NCBI RefSeq assembly: GCF_900105495.1
Contig: NZ_FNTF01000002.1
Span: 3,075,501 to 3,139,500, forward strand
DNA from: Pseudomonas frederiksbergensis
GTDB taxonomy: Bacteria > Pseudomonadota > Gammaproteobacteria > Pseudomonadales > Pseudomonadaceae
Reading direction: 5' to 3'
Length of the DNA stretch: 64,000 nt
Shown here: one piece after another, positions 1-9,186 of the stretch
Position numbering within the stretch: the stretch's first letter is position 1
Layout: every line of letters starts with the position of its first letter
The notes under the pieces: model-generated
What the model saw: only the letters and a program-made list of their open reading frames with translations
The model's database searches: none
What the model was told of the DNA's origin: nothing
Position numbers and translations under genes: made by a program

Positions 1-163
1 GCAGGCCGGCGGCGGTCAGCGGCGGCACGCTTTCAACGGCAATCTTGATCCCGAGCCACGTGGTGCCCCAGCTCAGGCATACGATCAGGAACAGCACGCT
101 GGTGACCAGGGCGGCCAGCCAGGGTTTGGCAATAGGTGAAGGTGCGTTGATGGCAATGGACAT
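1..163 (-). CDS. EamA/DMT-family transporter, N-terminal part (runs off the window)
   Basis: Only the first 54 codons lie in the window. The reading frame starts with ATG at 163 behind a good AAGGAG ribosome site. It encodes a short polar tail and then a hydrophobic helix followed by LSWGTTWLGIKIAVESVPP, the typical first segment of EamA (drug/metabolite transporter) inner-membrane exporters, in which a WG(T/S) motif precedes the first loop. It is divergent from a MocR-type regulator, a common pairing in Pseudomonas in which the regulator controls the exporter. The substrate cannot be inferred, and an amino-acid or metabolite exporter is only a family-level guess. Confidence 0.85.
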   Translation of the reverse strand, partial: MSIAINAPSPIAKPWLAALVTSVLFLIVCLSWGTTWLGIKIAVESVPPLTAAGL

Positions 164-190
164 GATCGGACTCCTTTTATCGTCGGAATT

Positions 191-235
191 GACCTCCTTC
201 TGCAAAAGGTCTATCCCTGATTGAACCTGTTTCAA
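191..235. promoter_or_regulatory. Candidate operator region between the EamA gene and the MocR-type regulator
   Basis: The 92-bp divergent gap holds two short inverted repeats: GACCT-N11-AGGTC at 191-211 and TTGAA-N5-TTCAA at 221-235. MocR regulators usually bind paired sites in such gaps. The assignment is inferred from position and symmetry only. Confidence 0.35.
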
Positions 236-255
236 GCACGCTATTCGGGGCTGCA

Positions 256-1665
256 ATGACTGTCAAAACAAGTATTGCCACGGTGTCAATCCTGCGCGAC
301 GGCCTGGCGAACGGTCTGGGTGTGAAATACAAACGCCTCGCCGACGCCGTTGAGAAAGGCATTGCTGAAGGGGTTATAGAGTCCGGCTGCAAATTGCCGC
401 CGCATCGCCTGTTGGCGGAGAGCCTTGGTGTGACCATCGGTACCATCAGCCGCGCTTATGGTGAACTCGAACGGGTGGGATTGGTGGTCGCTCGCGTAGG
501 AGACGGCACCTATGTGCGTCAGCGCGGAATGGAGCGACCGCGGGACGGTGGCTTTCGCAATGTCAGCAATGAGCCTCGTGCGTTTTTTGACATGAGCCGC
601 AATCAACCGATTCCGGGGCAGGAAGCGCTTTTTCTGAGTCGGAGCCTGCAAGCGTTGTCCCTTGATGCTGAGGCGTTGCAACACATCAGCGGCTACACCG
701 TCGACGTCGGTTTGCCACGCTATCGTGCGGCGGGCGCGCAATGGCTCAGGCATAAAGAATTTGTCCCGAATGCCGAGCAGATCGTTTGCGTGAACGGCGG
801 CCAGCACGGCCTGTTGTGTGCCTTGATGGGGTTGCTCAAGGCGGGCGATACGTTGGTGACGGAACACCTGACCTATCCGGGGTTGATCAGAGTCGCGCGC
901 CAGCTCGGGATAAAACTCATCGGCGTCGGGATCGATGATGAAGGCCTGGTGCCCGATGCCCTGGATGAGGTTTGCCGCAATCATCGTGTGTCGGCGCTGT
1001 ATTGCACACCGACAATCCAGAATCCTACGGCTGCGGTGATGTCCGTCGCACGGCGGGAGGCGATTGCAGAGGTCTGTCGGCAGCACAATCTGTTGATCTT
1101 TGAAGACGAAGCCCACGCGGTATTGGCTCAACAGCGACCGTTACCCTTGAGCCATTTCGCCCCGGAGCGTTCGGTGCTGATCGGCAGTCTGAGCAAGGCG
1201 GTTTCGGCGGGTTTGCGGGTCGGTTACCTGCATGCGCCGCAACCGTTGATCGGACGCTTGAGCGCAGCCGTACGCGGGACGTGCTGGATGGCCAGCCCGT
1301 TGTCATTGGAGGTGGCGAGTCTGTGGATAGAAAACGGCATGGCCGAGCAGTTGCTGGGCCAGCAGATTGCCGAGATCGGTCGGCGCAAGGCGTTGGTCAG
1401 TGGTTTGCTGGAAGGTTTGCCGTACAAAACCCATCCGCATAGCCCGCACTTCTGGATCGAAGTGCCCAAGCCTTGGCGGGCCTCGCAGATTGCTGAGGAG
1501 CTCAAGGCGAATAATTATCTGGTGGCGACGGCTGAATCGTTTGCGGTCGGGCAGGGGGCGGTGCCGCAGTTTATCAGGGCGAGTGTGTGTAATTCGGCGG
1601 GGGATGATCGGTTGTTGCTTCAAGGGTTTGAAGCGTTGGCGGGAGCTTTGGCTGAGACTGAGTGA
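256..1665 (+). CDS. MocR/PdxR-type transcriptional regulator (GntR winged helix fused to aminotransferase class I fold)
   Basis: The protein has 469 residues, the usual MocR length. Residues about 20-85 form a GntR winged-helix DNA-binding domain (KLPPHRLLAESLGV then TIGTISRAYGELE). Residues about 110-460 are a fold-type I PLP aminotransferase domain. The PLP-binding lysine is Lys314 in the motif IGSLSKAVSAGLRVGY, and the NPTA and FEDEAH motifs of the cofactor pocket are present, so it should bind PLP. Such proteins normally act as ligand-responsive regulators, not as enzymes. It is divergent from the EamA exporter at 1-163, which is its most likely target. The ATG at 256 is preceded by a GGGG that may serve as a weak ribosome site. 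The effector is unknown. Confidence 0.88.
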   Translation: MTVKTSIATVSILRDGLANGLGVKYKRLADAVEKGIAEGVIESGCKLPPHRLLAESLGVTIGTISRAYGELERVGLVVARVGDGTYVRQRGMERPRDGGFRNVSNEPRAFFDMSRNQPIPGQEALFLSRSLQALSLDAEALQHISGYTVDVGLPRYRAAGAQWLRHKEFVPNAEQIVCVNGGQHGLLCALMGLLKAGDTLVTEHLTYPGLIRVARQLGIKLIGVGIDDEGLVPDALDEVCRNHRVSALYCTPTIQNPTAAVMSVARREAIAEVCRQHNLLIFEDEAHAVLAQQRPLPLSHFAPERSVLIGSLSKAVSAGLRVGYLHAPQPLIGRLSAAVRGTCWMASPLSLEVASLWIENGMAEQLLGQQIAEIGRRKALVSGLLEGLPYKTHPHSPHFWIEVPKPWRASQIAEELKANNYLVATAESFAVGQGAVPQFIRASVCNSAGDDRLLLQGFEALAGALAETE

Positions 1666-1689
1666 TCGTTCATCGTCGGAACGCCGCCC

Positions 1690-1790
1690 GGAGCAAGCTC
1701 ACTCCCACAGTTGATCCCCAGTGGACACAAAGTTTATGTACGACAGAGATCAACTGTGGGAGTGAGCCTGCTCGCGATAGCGGTATAACG
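1690..1790. repeat. REP-like palindrome, family B (diverged copy)
   Basis: Two inverted arms of the type GCAAGCTCACTCCCACAG and CTGTGGGAGTGAGCCTGC face each other between the convergent MocR-type gene and ppsR. The core CTGCTCGCGAT is shared with the copies at 53141 and 63065. Confidence 0.7.
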
Positions 1791-1802
1791 GGCGCTACAG
1801 CA

Positions 1803-2621
1803 CTACTTGAACCGCCGCTCCACACCTTTCTCCACCAGAATCTTCGCCGAAATCTCTTCCACCGAAAAATGCGTGGAATTGATGTGCGGAATGTTCTCGC
1901 GACGGAACAGATTCTCCACCTCGCGCACTTCGAATTCGCACTGGGCGTAGCTCGAATAGCGACTGTTGGGCTTGCGCTCGTTACGGATCGCGGTGAGGCG
2001 GTCCGGGTCGATGGTCAGGCCGAACAGTTTGTGCTGGTGGGCACGCAGGGTTGCTGGCAATTGCAGGCGTTCCATGTCGTCTTCGGTCAGCGGATAGTTG
2101 GCCGCGCGAATGCCGAATTGCATGGCCATGTACAGGCACGTCGGCGTCTTACCGCAACGCGACACGCCCACTAGAATCAGGTCCGCCTTGTCGTAATAAT
2201 GCGTGCGCGCACCGTCGTCGTTGTCGAGGGCGAAGTTGACCGCTTCGATCCGCTCCATGTAATTGGAGTTGCTGCCAATCGAATGGGACTTGCCGACGGT
2301 GTAGGAAGAATGCTCGGTCAATTCCTGTTCAAGAGGCGCCAGGAAGGTCGAGAAAATGTCGATCATGAAACCATTGGACGTTGCGAGGATCTCACGGATG
2401 TCCTGGTTGACAATGGTGTCGAAGATGATCGGCCGAAAGCCGTCGGTTTCGGCGGCTTTGTTGATTTGTTGTACCATGGCCCGCGCTTTATCCGCGTTGT
2501 CGATGTATGGCCGCGTGAATTTGCTGAAGGTAATGTTTTCGAACTGCGCCAGGAGGCTTTGGCCGAGGGTTTCGGCTGTGATGCCGGTGCCGTCGGAAAT
2601 AAAGAAAGCAGATCGTTTCAT
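1803..2621 (-). CDS. ppsR: PEP synthetase regulatory protein (bifunctional kinase/pyrophosphorylase, DUF299)
   Basis: The enzyme is an ADP-dependent kinase and Pi-dependent pyrophosphorylase that inactivates and reactivates PEP synthase by phosphorylating a threonine next to its catalytic histidine. Family signatures are the N-terminal [13 protein letters not shown] and the P-loop-like [16 protein letters not shown]. The length of 272 residues fits the family. ATG at 2621 was chosen over an in-frame GTG at 2627 because the ribosome site AAGG lies 5 nt before the ATG and family proteins begin MKR. It is divergent from ppsA, its target, across a 174-bp gap, the standard arrangement in Pseudomonas. 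Confidence 0.95.
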   Translation of the reverse strand: MKRSAFFISDGTGITAETLGQSLLAQFENITFSKFTRPYIDNADKARAMVQQINKAAETDGFRPIIFDTIVNQDIREILATSNGFMIDIFSTFLAPLEQELTEHSSYTVGKSHSIGSNSNYMERIEAVNFALDNDDGARTHYYDKADLILVGVSRCGKTPTCLYMAMQFGIRAANYPLTEDDMERLQLPATLRAHQHKLFGLTIDPDRLTAIRNERKPNSRYSSYAQCEFEVREVENLFRRENIPHINSTHFSVEEISAKILVEKGVERRFK

Positions 2622-2795
2622 TTGCACCTTGGGCCTTAAGCTAGTGACGAATCTTGGATATGATAGGCGCGATTTGCCGGCCGCCAGTGGCCCGCATTCT
2701 CACTTATTTTCCAGGTCCAGGCCATACAGCTGGCAAACGCTCCTTAGAGCAGCCGGCTTCTGAGCTTTTCCAACACAGTTAGTGGAGAGATCACC

Positions 2796-5171
2796 TTGGT
2801 AGAGTACGTAGTTTCCCTCGATAAGCTCGGCGTCCATGATGTAGAGCACGTAGGGGGCAAGAACGCATCCCTGGGCGAGATGATCAGTAACCTTGCAGGT
2901 GCCGGTGTATCGGTGCCCGGTGGCTTCGCCACGACAGCTCAGGCTTATCGTGATTTTCTCGAGCTGAGCGGCCTGAACGATCAGATCCATGCAGCCCTCG
3001 ACGCCCTGGACGTCGACGATGTCAATGCCCTGGCCAAGACCGGCGCCCAGATCCGTCAATGGATCATGGAAGCCGAATTCCCCGAGAAACTCAACGCCGA
3101 GATCCGCACCGCGTTCGCCACGCTGTCGGCCGGCAACCCTGACATGGCCGTAGCCGTGCGCTCTTCCGCTACCGCCGAAGACCTGCCGGACGCTTCCTTC
3201 GCCGGTCAGCAGGAAACCTTCCTGAACATCCGTGGTGTCGAAAACGTCATTCGCGCCGCCAAAGAGGTGTTCGCTTCGCTGTTCAACGACCGCGCGATTT
3301 CCTACCGTGTCCACCAGGGCTTCGACCACAAGCTGGTTGCCCTGTCGGCTGGCGTGCAGCGCATGGTCCGCTCCGAAACCGGCACCGCCGGCGTGATGTT
3401 CACCCTCGATACCGAATCGGGCTTCCGTGACGTGGTGTTCATCACCGGCGCCTACGGCCTGGGTGAAACCGTCGTACAAGGCGCGGTGAACCCGGATGAG
3501 TTCTACGTCCACAAAGGCACGCTGGAAGCCGGTCGTCCGGCCATCCTGCGTCGCAACCTGGGCAGCAAAGCCATCAAGATGATCTACGGCGAAGTCGCCA
3601 CGGCCGGTAAATCGGTCAAGACCATCGACGTCGACAAGGCCGATCGCGCACGCTTCTGCCTGACCGACGCCGAAGTCAGCGAACTGGCCAAGCAAGCGAT
3701 GATCATCGAGAAGCACTACAAGTGCCCGATGGACATCGAATGGGCCAAAGACGGCGACGACGGCAAGCTCTACATCGTTCAGGCCCGTCCTGAAACCGTG
3801 AAGAGCCGCACTTCGGCCAATGTCATGGAACGCTACCTGTTGAAAGAAACCGGCACCGTGCTGGTTGAAGGTCGCGCCATCGGCCAGCGTATCGGCGCCG
3901 GCAAGGTCCGCATCATCAAGGACGTGTCCGAGATGGACAAAGTCCAGCCCGGCGACGTACTGGTCTCCGACATGACCGACCCGGACTGGGAACCGGTCAT
4001 GAAGCGCGCCAGCGCCATCGTCACCAACCGTGGCGGTCGTACCTGCCACGCGGCAATCATCGCCCGCGAGCTGGGCATCCCTGCAGTGGTCGGTTGCGGC
4101 AACGCCACCCAGCTGCTGCAAGACGGCCAGGGCGTGACCGTTTCCTGCGCTGAAGGCGACACCGGCTACATCTTCGAAGGCGAACTGGGCTTCGACATCA
4201 AGAAAAACTCCGTGGACGCCATGCCTGATCTGCCGTTCAAGATCATGATGAACGTCGGCAACCCGGACCGCGCCTTCGATTTCGCTCAGTTGCCGAACGC
4301 CGGTGTGGGCCTGGCCCGTCTGGAATTCATCATCAACCGCATGATCGGTGTTCACCCGAAAGCACTGCTGAACTACGACGGTCTGCCGCAGGACATCAAG
4401 GACAGTGTCGACAAGCGCATTGCCGGCTACGACGATCCGGTTGGCTTCTATGTCGAGAAGCTGGTTGAAGGCATCAGCACCCTGGCCGCTGCGTTCACCC
4501 CGAAAAAGGTCATCGTGCGTCTGTCGGACTTCAAGTCCAACGAATACGCCAACCTGATCGGCGGCAAGCTCTACGAGCCGGAAGAAGAAAACCCGATGTT
4601 GGGCTTCCGCGGTGCTTCGCGTTACATCAGCGAATCGTTCCGTGACTGCTTCGAACTCGAATGCCGTGCCCTCAAGCGCGTGCGCAACGAGATGGGCCTG
4701 ACTAACGTTGAAATCATGGTGCCGTTCGTCCGTACACTGGGCGAAGCCAGCCAGGTCATCGACCTGTTGGCGGAAAACGGTCTGAAGCGCGGCGAAAACG
4801 GCCTGCGCATCATCATGATGTGCGAACTTCCGTCCAACGCGATCCTCGCCGAAGAGTTCCTCGAGTTCTTTGACGGCTTCTCCATCGGTTCCAACGACCT
4901 GACCCAGCTGACCCTGGGCCTGGATCGTGACTCCGGGATCATCGCGCACCTGTTCGACGAGCGTAATCCGGCGGTCAAGAAACTGCTGGCCAACGCGATT
5001 CAGGCCTGCAACAAGGCTGGCAAGTACATCGGCATTTGCGGCCAGGGTCCTTCGGACCACCCTGATCTGGCCAAATGGCTGATGGAACAGGGCATCGAAA
5101 GCGTTTCGTTGAACCCCGATTCCGTACTGGAAACCTGGTTCTTCCTGGCTGAAGGTCAAGCTTCGGCTTGA
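2796..5171 (+). CDS. ppsA: Phosphoenolpyruvate synthase (pyruvate, water dikinase)
   Basis: It converts pyruvate, ATP and water to PEP, AMP and phosphate for gluconeogenesis. The protein has 791 residues and three domains in order: N-terminal ATP-grasp (about 10-345, with [20 protein letters not shown]), the phosphohistidine swivel domain (about 380-460) with [18 protein letters not shown], whose His418 is the phosphorylated residue, and a C-terminal PEP-utilising TIM barrel ending in the active-site region [11 protein letters not shown]. The start codon is TTG (2796), placed 6 nt after TGGAGAGA, and no better in-frame ATG exists nearby. PpsR encoded divergently should phosphorylate the Thr preceding His418. 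A long antisense open frame across the gene is a codon-bias shadow. Confidence 0.96.
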   Translation: MVEYVVSLDKLGVHDVEHVGGKNASLGEMISNLAGAGVSVPGGFATTAQAYRDFLELSGLNDQIHAALDALDVDDVNALAKTGAQIRQWIMEAEFPEKLNAEIRTAFATLSAGNPDMAVAVRSSATAEDLPDASFAGQQETFLNIRGVENVIRAAKEVFASLFNDRAISYRVHQGFDHKLVALSAGVQRMVRSETGTAGVMFTLDTESGFRDVVFITGAYGLGETVVQGAVNPDEFYVHKGTLEAGRPAILRRNLGSKAIKMIYGEVATAGKSVKTIDVDKADRARFCLTDAEVSELAKQAMIIEKHYKCPMDIEWAKDGDDGKLYIVQARPETVKSRTSANVMERYLLKETGTVLVEGRAIGQRIGAGKVRIIKDVSEMDKVQPGDVLVSDMTDPDWEPVMKRASAIVTNRGGRTCHAAIIARELGIPAVVGCGNATQLLQDGQGVTVSCAEGDTGYIFEGELGFDIKKNSVDAMPDLPFKIMMNVGNPDRAFDFAQLPNAGVGLARLEFIINRMIGVHPKALLNYDGLPQDIKDSVDKRIAGYDDPVGFYVEKLVEGISTLAAAFTPKKVIVRLSDFKSNEYANLIGGKLYEPEEENPMLGFRGASRYISESFRDCFELECRALKRVRNEMGLTNVEIMVPFVRTLGEASQVIDLLAENGLKRGENGLRIIMMCELPSNAILAEEFLEFFDGFSIGSNDLTQLTLGLDRDSGIIAHLFDERNPAVKKLLANAIQACNKAGKYIGICGQGPSDHPDLAKWLMEQGIESVSLNPDSVLETWFFLAEGQASA

Positions 5172-5187
5172 TGGTGTGCACGGACCG

Positions 5188-5265
5188 CTCCCTGTAGGAG
5201 CAAGGCTTGCCCGCGATGGTGTCTTCAAAATCGCCATCGCCAGCAAGCTGTGCTCCTACAGGGAG
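5188..5265. repeat. REP-like palindrome, family B (GTAGGAGC variant)
   Basis: Arms CTCCCTGTAGGAGCAAG and its near-complement ending GCTCCTACAGGGAG flank an inner pair GCGATGG/CCATCGC. It lies between ppsA and its terminator. Confidence 0.75.
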
Positions 5266-5287
5266 TAGTCGTTTTCTGAGATTGAAG

Positions 5288-5320
5288 TAGGGCGGGCTCC
5301 TCTGGAAGCCGCCCTTTTTT
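5288..5320 (+). terminator. Rho-independent terminator after ppsA
   Basis: A GGGCGG/CCGCCC stem (AGGGCGGGCT...AGCCGCCCT) is followed by six T residues. It stands just 13 nt before the start codon of the next gene. Confidence 0.85.
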
Positions 5321-5333
5321 GTGCAAGAGCATT

Positions 5334-6323
5334 ATGCAAAGCAGCAGCAACCTATTTCCTGTCGCCCTGATCAGCGCCGAACGGCGCGGCGATCTGAGCG
5401 AAGACGTCTATCGTCTGAAACCCGGCAACAGCCCTGACGGCACCGTCGAACTGGCTGTGACTCGCCTGGGCATGGCGGATGGCTCCGACGTGCGCGGCGT
5501 TCCGGTTATTTTGCTTCATGGCAGCTTTTCCAATCGCCGGTTCTGGTTTTCCCCGAAGGGGCTTGGGCTGGGCGCCTATCTGACGCGTTTGGGATTCGAT
5601 GTATGGATTCCCGAAATGCGTGGACATGGCCTGTCCCAGCGTAACCAGAACTACCGCAAGAACCGTGTTGCCGACTATGCCCGTTACGATTTGCCGGCCA
5701 TTGGCGCGTTCGTGCGCGAGCAGAGCGGCCAGGTCCCGCACTGGATCGGTCACTCGCTGGGCGGGATTACCCTGGCGGCGGCATTGGGTGGTGAGTACAT
5801 CGGCGAGCCGGTGGTGGCTTCCGCCGCGTTTTTCGGTACTCAAATCAGCCGCACCTACTGGCCGTTGAAAATTCCGCCGGTGGAGTGGAGCGGGCGCTTC
5901 ATTCTCAAGCGTTTCGCCCAGTTGTCCGGCTCACGGCTCAAGCGCGGCCCGGAGGACGAGCCCATTGGCCTGGCCCTGGAAAGCATGCGCTGGCATGGCT
6001 TGTTCGGGCGCTTCGGCGATGCCGACAAGGATTGGTGGGCCGGATTGGCCGACGTTCAGTTACCGGTATTGGCCGTGAGCGCCGCCGGTGACCATCAGGA
6101 CCCGACTTGGGCTTGTCGCAAGCTGTTCGATCAGGTGGGTTCCGAGCATAAGCAATTCATCAGCCTGGGTCGCGAGCAGGGCTTTGGCGATAATTTCGGT
6201 CACGTAGAGATGCTTGTCAGCAAAGCCGCGCAGACTGAAGTCTGGCCGCTGGTGGCGCGCTGGTTGGCGGATCAACAGACTCCCTTGCTGGGTGAAAAGC
6301 CGGATCTTGCTACGGCAAGCTGA
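5334..6323 (+). CDS. Alpha/beta-fold hydrolase
   Basis: The product has 329 residues and an alpha/beta-hydrolase fold: the oxyanion motif HGSFSNRRFW (residues about 60-70), the nucleophile elbow GHSLGG with Ser141, an acidic residue in the AAGDHQDPT segment and a late histidine in NFGHVEML, which together would form the triad. No signal peptide is seen, so it is probably a cytoplasmic esterase or lipase-like enzyme of unknown substrate. ATG at 5334 is preferred over an in-frame TTG at 5319, because that TTG lies inside the T-tract of the ppsA terminator. It sits in the conserved Pseudomonas position between ppsA and rraA. Expression must come from read-through of ppsA or from a promoter buried in the repeat/terminator region. 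Confidence 0.85.
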   Translation: MQSSSNLFPVALISAERRGDLSEDVYRLKPGNSPDGTVELAVTRLGMADGSDVRGVPVILLHGSFSNRRFWFSPKGLGLGAYLTRLGFDVWIPEMRGHGLSQRNQNYRKNRVADYARYDLPAIGAFVREQSGQVPHWIGHSLGGITLAAALGGEYIGEPVVASAAFFGTQISRTYWPLKIPPVEWSGRFILKRFAQLSGSRLKRGPEDEPIGLALESMRWHGLFGRFGDADKDWWAGLADVQLPVLAVSAAGDHQDPTWACRKLFDQVGSEHKQFISLGREQGFGDNFGHVEMLVSKAAQTEVWPLVARWLADQQTPLLGEKPDLATAS

Positions 6324-6444
6324 GTCAGATGCTCTAACAAGGGCATTTCGCTCCGTTCGGCTTGCGGCTAAGATATGACGCATTGAGCTTTTCTGGTCAC
6401 TTTGCGACATCCTCGATTGTCTTCCTCTCTACAGGAGTTTCTCG

Positions 6445-6936
6445 ATGAACCATTACATCACGCCTGACCTTTGCGACGCTTATCCAGAACTGGTGCAGGT
6501 GCTGGAACCGATGTTCAGCAATTTCGGCGGCCGTGATTCTTTCGGCGGCGAAATCGTGACCATCAAATGTTTCGAAGACAATTCGCGGGTCAAGGAGCAG
6601 GTCGAGCTCCAGGGGAATGGCAAGGTGCTAGTGGTCGACGGTGGCGGTTCCCTGCGTCATGCGCTGCTGGGTGACATGCTGGCCGAGAAAGCCGCGAAAA
6701 ACGGTTGGGAAGGGCTGGTGATCTACGGTTGCATCCGTGACGTGGATATCATCGCGCAGACCGATCTGGGCGTTCAGGCACTGGCCAGTCACCCGCGCAA
6801 ATCCGACCGGCGCGGGCTCGGCGATCTCAACGTTGCGGTCACTTTTGCCGGTGTGACGTTCCATCCGGGCCACTACATTTATGCGGACAACAACGGCGTG
6901 ATCATTTCGCCAAGCCCGCTGAAAATGCCTGAATAA
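6445..6936 (+). CDS. rraA: Ribonuclease E activity regulator RraA
   Basis: The 163-residue protein matches the RraA family along its whole length. It has the [16 protein letters not shown] segment (about 70-85), the [11 protein letters not shown] motif (about 98-108) and the C-terminal [17 protein letters not shown]. RraA forms trimers that bind RNase E and reduce its cleavage activity. The family shares the fold of HMG/CHA aldolases, so older annotations call it a methyltransferase or aldolase. The ATG at 6445 follows the ribosome site AGGAG at a normal distance. The cmaX start lies 26 nt after its stop, so the two may share a transcript. Confidence 0.93.
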   Translation: MNHYITPDLCDAYPELVQVLEPMFSNFGGRDSFGGEIVTIKCFEDNSRVKEQVELQGNGKVLVVDGGGSLRHALLGDMLAEKAAKNGWEGLVIYGCIRDVDIIAQTDLGVQALASHPRKSDRRGLGDLNVAVTFAGVTFHPGHYIYADNNGVIISPSPLKMPE

Positions 6937-6962
6937 GCGTTGAGTCAACCAAAGGGGTGAGG

Positions 6963-7958
6963 ATGTTCGAGGAAGAAAACGCGCAGTGGGGGCTGGTACA
7001 TGCCCTGGTGCTGGACGGTAAAGGCAGTGCGCGTTCGATAGCCCGGACTGAACTCGATGACTTGCGGCTGCAAGCCCATGAAAGCCTGTGGCTGCACTGG
7101 GATCGCAGTCATCCGCAAACCCGGACCTGGTTACGAAAATCCAGCGGTCTGAGCGAGTTCAGCTGTGATCTTTTACTTGAAGAGAACACCCGTCCGCGTC
7201 TTTTACAGCTTCCGGACAGCGAACTGCTGCTATTTTTGCGCGGGGTCAACCTGAATCCGGGCGCCGAGCCGGAAGACATGGTCTCGGTGCGGATTTTTGG
7301 CTCGGCCCAGCGGGTTATTTCCCTGCGTTTGCGTCCGTTGCGTGCCACCGATGAGTTGCTGGTGCAGCTCGCCGAAGGCAAAGGACCGAAAACCGCGTCG
7401 GAACTCATCCTTTATATGGCGCAGTACCTCACCAACAAGGTGCAGGATCTGGTCAGTTGCCTCTCGGAAGTGGTCGATGAGGAAGAAGAAAAGCTGGATA
7501 CCGACGAACGGTATACCCCCGAGCACGGAGCCGTTTTGCAGATCCGACGCAGGGCCGCTGCGCTGAAGCGTTTTCTTGCGCCGCAGCGGGAAATATTCGG
7601 ACAGCTGACACGGATAAAACTGCCTTGGTTCGTCGAAGACGACGGTGATTACTGGAACGAATTGAACAACAGCCTGACCCGCTATCTCGAGGAGCTGGAA
7701 TTGACCCGGGAGCGGGTGGGGTTGGTCCTCGAGGCCGAAGATAGACGTTTGAGCGTGCGAATGAACCGCACGATGTACCGCTTCGGGATCATCACTGGAA
7801 TCTTTTTGCCGATGAGTTTTCTGGCGGGTCTTCTGGGCATCAATGTCGGCGGAATTCCGTTCTCTGCAAGCCCTTATGGCTTCCTGATTGCGTGTCTGAT
7901 GATGGTCTCGGTGGCGCTGGGGCAGTGGTGGTTATTCCGCCGTTTGCGCTGGTTCTGA
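6963..7958 (+). CDS. cmaX: CorA/ZntB-family divalent cation transporter CmaX
   Basis: The product has 331 residues: a cytoplasmic N-terminal domain, a long charged helix region (about 150-260) and two C-terminal membrane helices. The first helix ends in LLGINVGGIPF, where the CorA GMN motif is replaced by GIN followed by VGGIP as in ZntB-like members. The second is FLIACLMMVSVALGQWWLF. It should form a pentameric inner-membrane channel for Mg or Zn ions. ATG at 6963 is chosen over GTG at 6957, which overlaps the ribosome site AAGGGG. Together with crfX, cmpX, sigX and oprF it forms the conserved Pseudomonas cell-envelope block, which the SigX literature links to envelope stress. Confidence 0.88.
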   Translation: MFEEENAQWGLVHALVLDGKGSARSIARTELDDLRLQAHESLWLHWDRSHPQTRTWLRKSSGLSEFSCDLLLEENTRPRLLQLPDSELLLFLRGVNLNPGAEPEDMVSVRIFGSAQRVISLRLRPLRATDELLVQLAEGKGPKTASELILYMAQYLTNKVQDLVSCLSEVVDEEEEKLDTDERYTPEHGAVLQIRRRAAALKRFLAPQREIFGQLTRIKLPWFVEDDGDYWNELNNSLTRYLEELELTRERVGLVLEAEDRRLSVRMNRTMYRFGIITGIFLPMSFLAGLLGINVGGIPFSASPYGFLIACLMMVSVALGQWWLFRRLRWF

Positions 7959-8021
7959 CGGTGAGCCATGTGACCCGGGCAAATTTGATCGCGTCTTTCA
8001 CAGACATCACGAGAGGTGCGT

Positions 8022-8270
8022 ATGCACGATCCGTTTGAACAGTCTTTGCGTGACATGCTCAAGGCATCACCGTCCACCCGGGACGACGATGCGTGCCTGG
8101 GGCGTGTACTGAAAACCGCCAACCGCCAGGTCGGCGCCGGTGATCTGTTCAGCTTGCTGGGCCGCTGGCTGCCCGCGCTGATGATTGCCTTGAATAACGG
8201 ATCGGCCCATGTCGCTCCGGTTTCCCGTCACCGTAAACCTACCGTTCGCACTGCTGATAAGGCTGATTGA
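8022..8270 (+). CDS. crfX: Small conserved protein CrfX
   Basis: This 82-residue soluble protein is rich in charged and polar residues and has no membrane helix or recognisable domain. It is identified by its position between cmaX and cmpX, where Pseudomonas genomes carry crfX. The ATG at 8022 follows the ribosome site GAGAGG. The stop codon at 8268-8270 is two bases before the cmpX ATG, so the two are probably translationally coupled. Its molecular function is not known. Confidence 0.75.
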   Translation: MHDPFEQSLRDMLKASPSTRDDDACLGRVLKTANRQVGAGDLFSLLGRWLPALMIALNNGSAHVAPVSRHRKPTVRTADKAD

Positions 8271-8272
8271 AT

Positions 8273-9097
8273 ATGGAACTTGATCTCTGGACTCAGAGCC
8301 TCGTCACTGCAATGACTGCGTTATGGACCAAGATTGCAAATTTCATCCCGAACCTGTTCGGCGCACTGGTTGTGCTGCTGTTGGGTTTCGTCGTTGCGAA
8401 ACTTTTGGACACTTTGCTGTCGAAGTTGCTCGCCAAACTGGGGCTCGATCGCCTGATGGGCGGCACTGGCCTGACCAAATTACTGTCCCGGGCCGGCCTT
8501 CAAGTACCGATCTCGACCTTGATCGGCAAGATTGTCTATTGGTTCGTTCTGCTGATTTTTCTGGTTTCTGCCGCAGAATCCCTTGGACTTGAGCGAGTTT
8601 CGGCTACGCTTGACATGCTTGCGCTGTATTTGCCGAAAGTATTTGGCGCCGCGCTGGTGTTGCTGGTGGGTGTTTTGCTCGCGCAATTGGCCAATGGGCT
8701 GGTGCGTGGTGCGGCAGAGGGCGTAGGGCTGGACTACGCTGCGGGCTTGGGGAGAATTGCCCAGGGCCTGGTGATTATCATCAGTATTTCGGTCGCAATC
8801 AGCCAGTTGGAGGTCAAGACTGACCTGCTCAACCACGTGATTGTGATTGTATTGATTACCGTTGGTCTGGCGGTTGCGCTGGCCATGGGGTTGGGAAGCC
8901 GGGAAATTGCCGGTCAGATTCTTGCGGGAATCTATGTGCGTGAGTTGTATCAGGTTGGGCAACAAGTGCGTGTTGGCGAGGTCGAAGGTCAGATCGAAGA
9001 GATCGGCACGGTTAAAACCACATTGCTGACCGATGAGGGTGAGCTAGTCTCTCTCTCCAATCGGATCCTCCTGGAACAGCATGTGAGTAGCCGCTAA
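8273..9097 (+). CDS. cmpX: Mechanosensitive-channel-like membrane protein CmpX
   Basis: The protein has 274 residues and four hydrophobic segments: about 24-45 (FGALVVLLLGFVVAKLL), about 80-100, about 120-145 and about 160-210. It then has a short MscS-like beta domain at the C terminus (GLGSREIAGQILAGIYVRELY then GQQVRVGEVEGQIEEIGTVKT). This is the organisation of conserved TM-helix/MscS-related inner-membrane proteins. In Pseudomonas CmpX is linked to SigX activity and envelope tension. ATG at 8273 is taken in preference to TTG at 8267, since ATAAGG is better placed for it. The sigX start follows after 89 bp. Confidence 0.87.
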   Translation: MELDLWTQSLVTAMTALWTKIANFIPNLFGALVVLLLGFVVAKLLDTLLSKLLAKLGLDRLMGGTGLTKLLSRAGLQVPISTLIGKIVYWFVLLIFLVSAAESLGLERVSATLDMLALYLPKVFGAALVLLVGVLLAQLANGLVRGAAEGVGLDYAAGLGRIAQGLVIIISISVAISQLEVKTDLLNHVIVIVLITVGLAVALAMGLGSREIAGQILAGIYVRELYQVGQQVRVGEVEGQIEEIGTVKTTLLTDEGELVSLSNRILLEQHVSSR

Positions 9098-9122
9098 CCC
9101 GGCAAACCCTGCTAATGTATGC

Positions 9123-9155
9123 CGCCGCAAAAATGCCCTGAAAAGGGTTGTGGCG
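9123..9155 (+). other. Long hairpin between cmpX and sigX
   Basis: Arms CGCCGCAA and TTGTGGCG pair (one G-T), and inside them CCCT/AGGG closes on a GAAA tetraloop. No T tract follows, so it is more likely a leader structure or processing site than an intrinsic terminator. Confidence 0.4.
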
Positions 9156-9186
9156 GACATTGACCTGACTGTCGGCCCGACTTGTT

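Noticed and set aside
2700..5246. An 848-codon open frame antisense to ppsA
   Set aside because: It is a codon-bias shadow: GC-rich third positions keep the opposite strand open. It has no family resemblance, and ppsA is certain.
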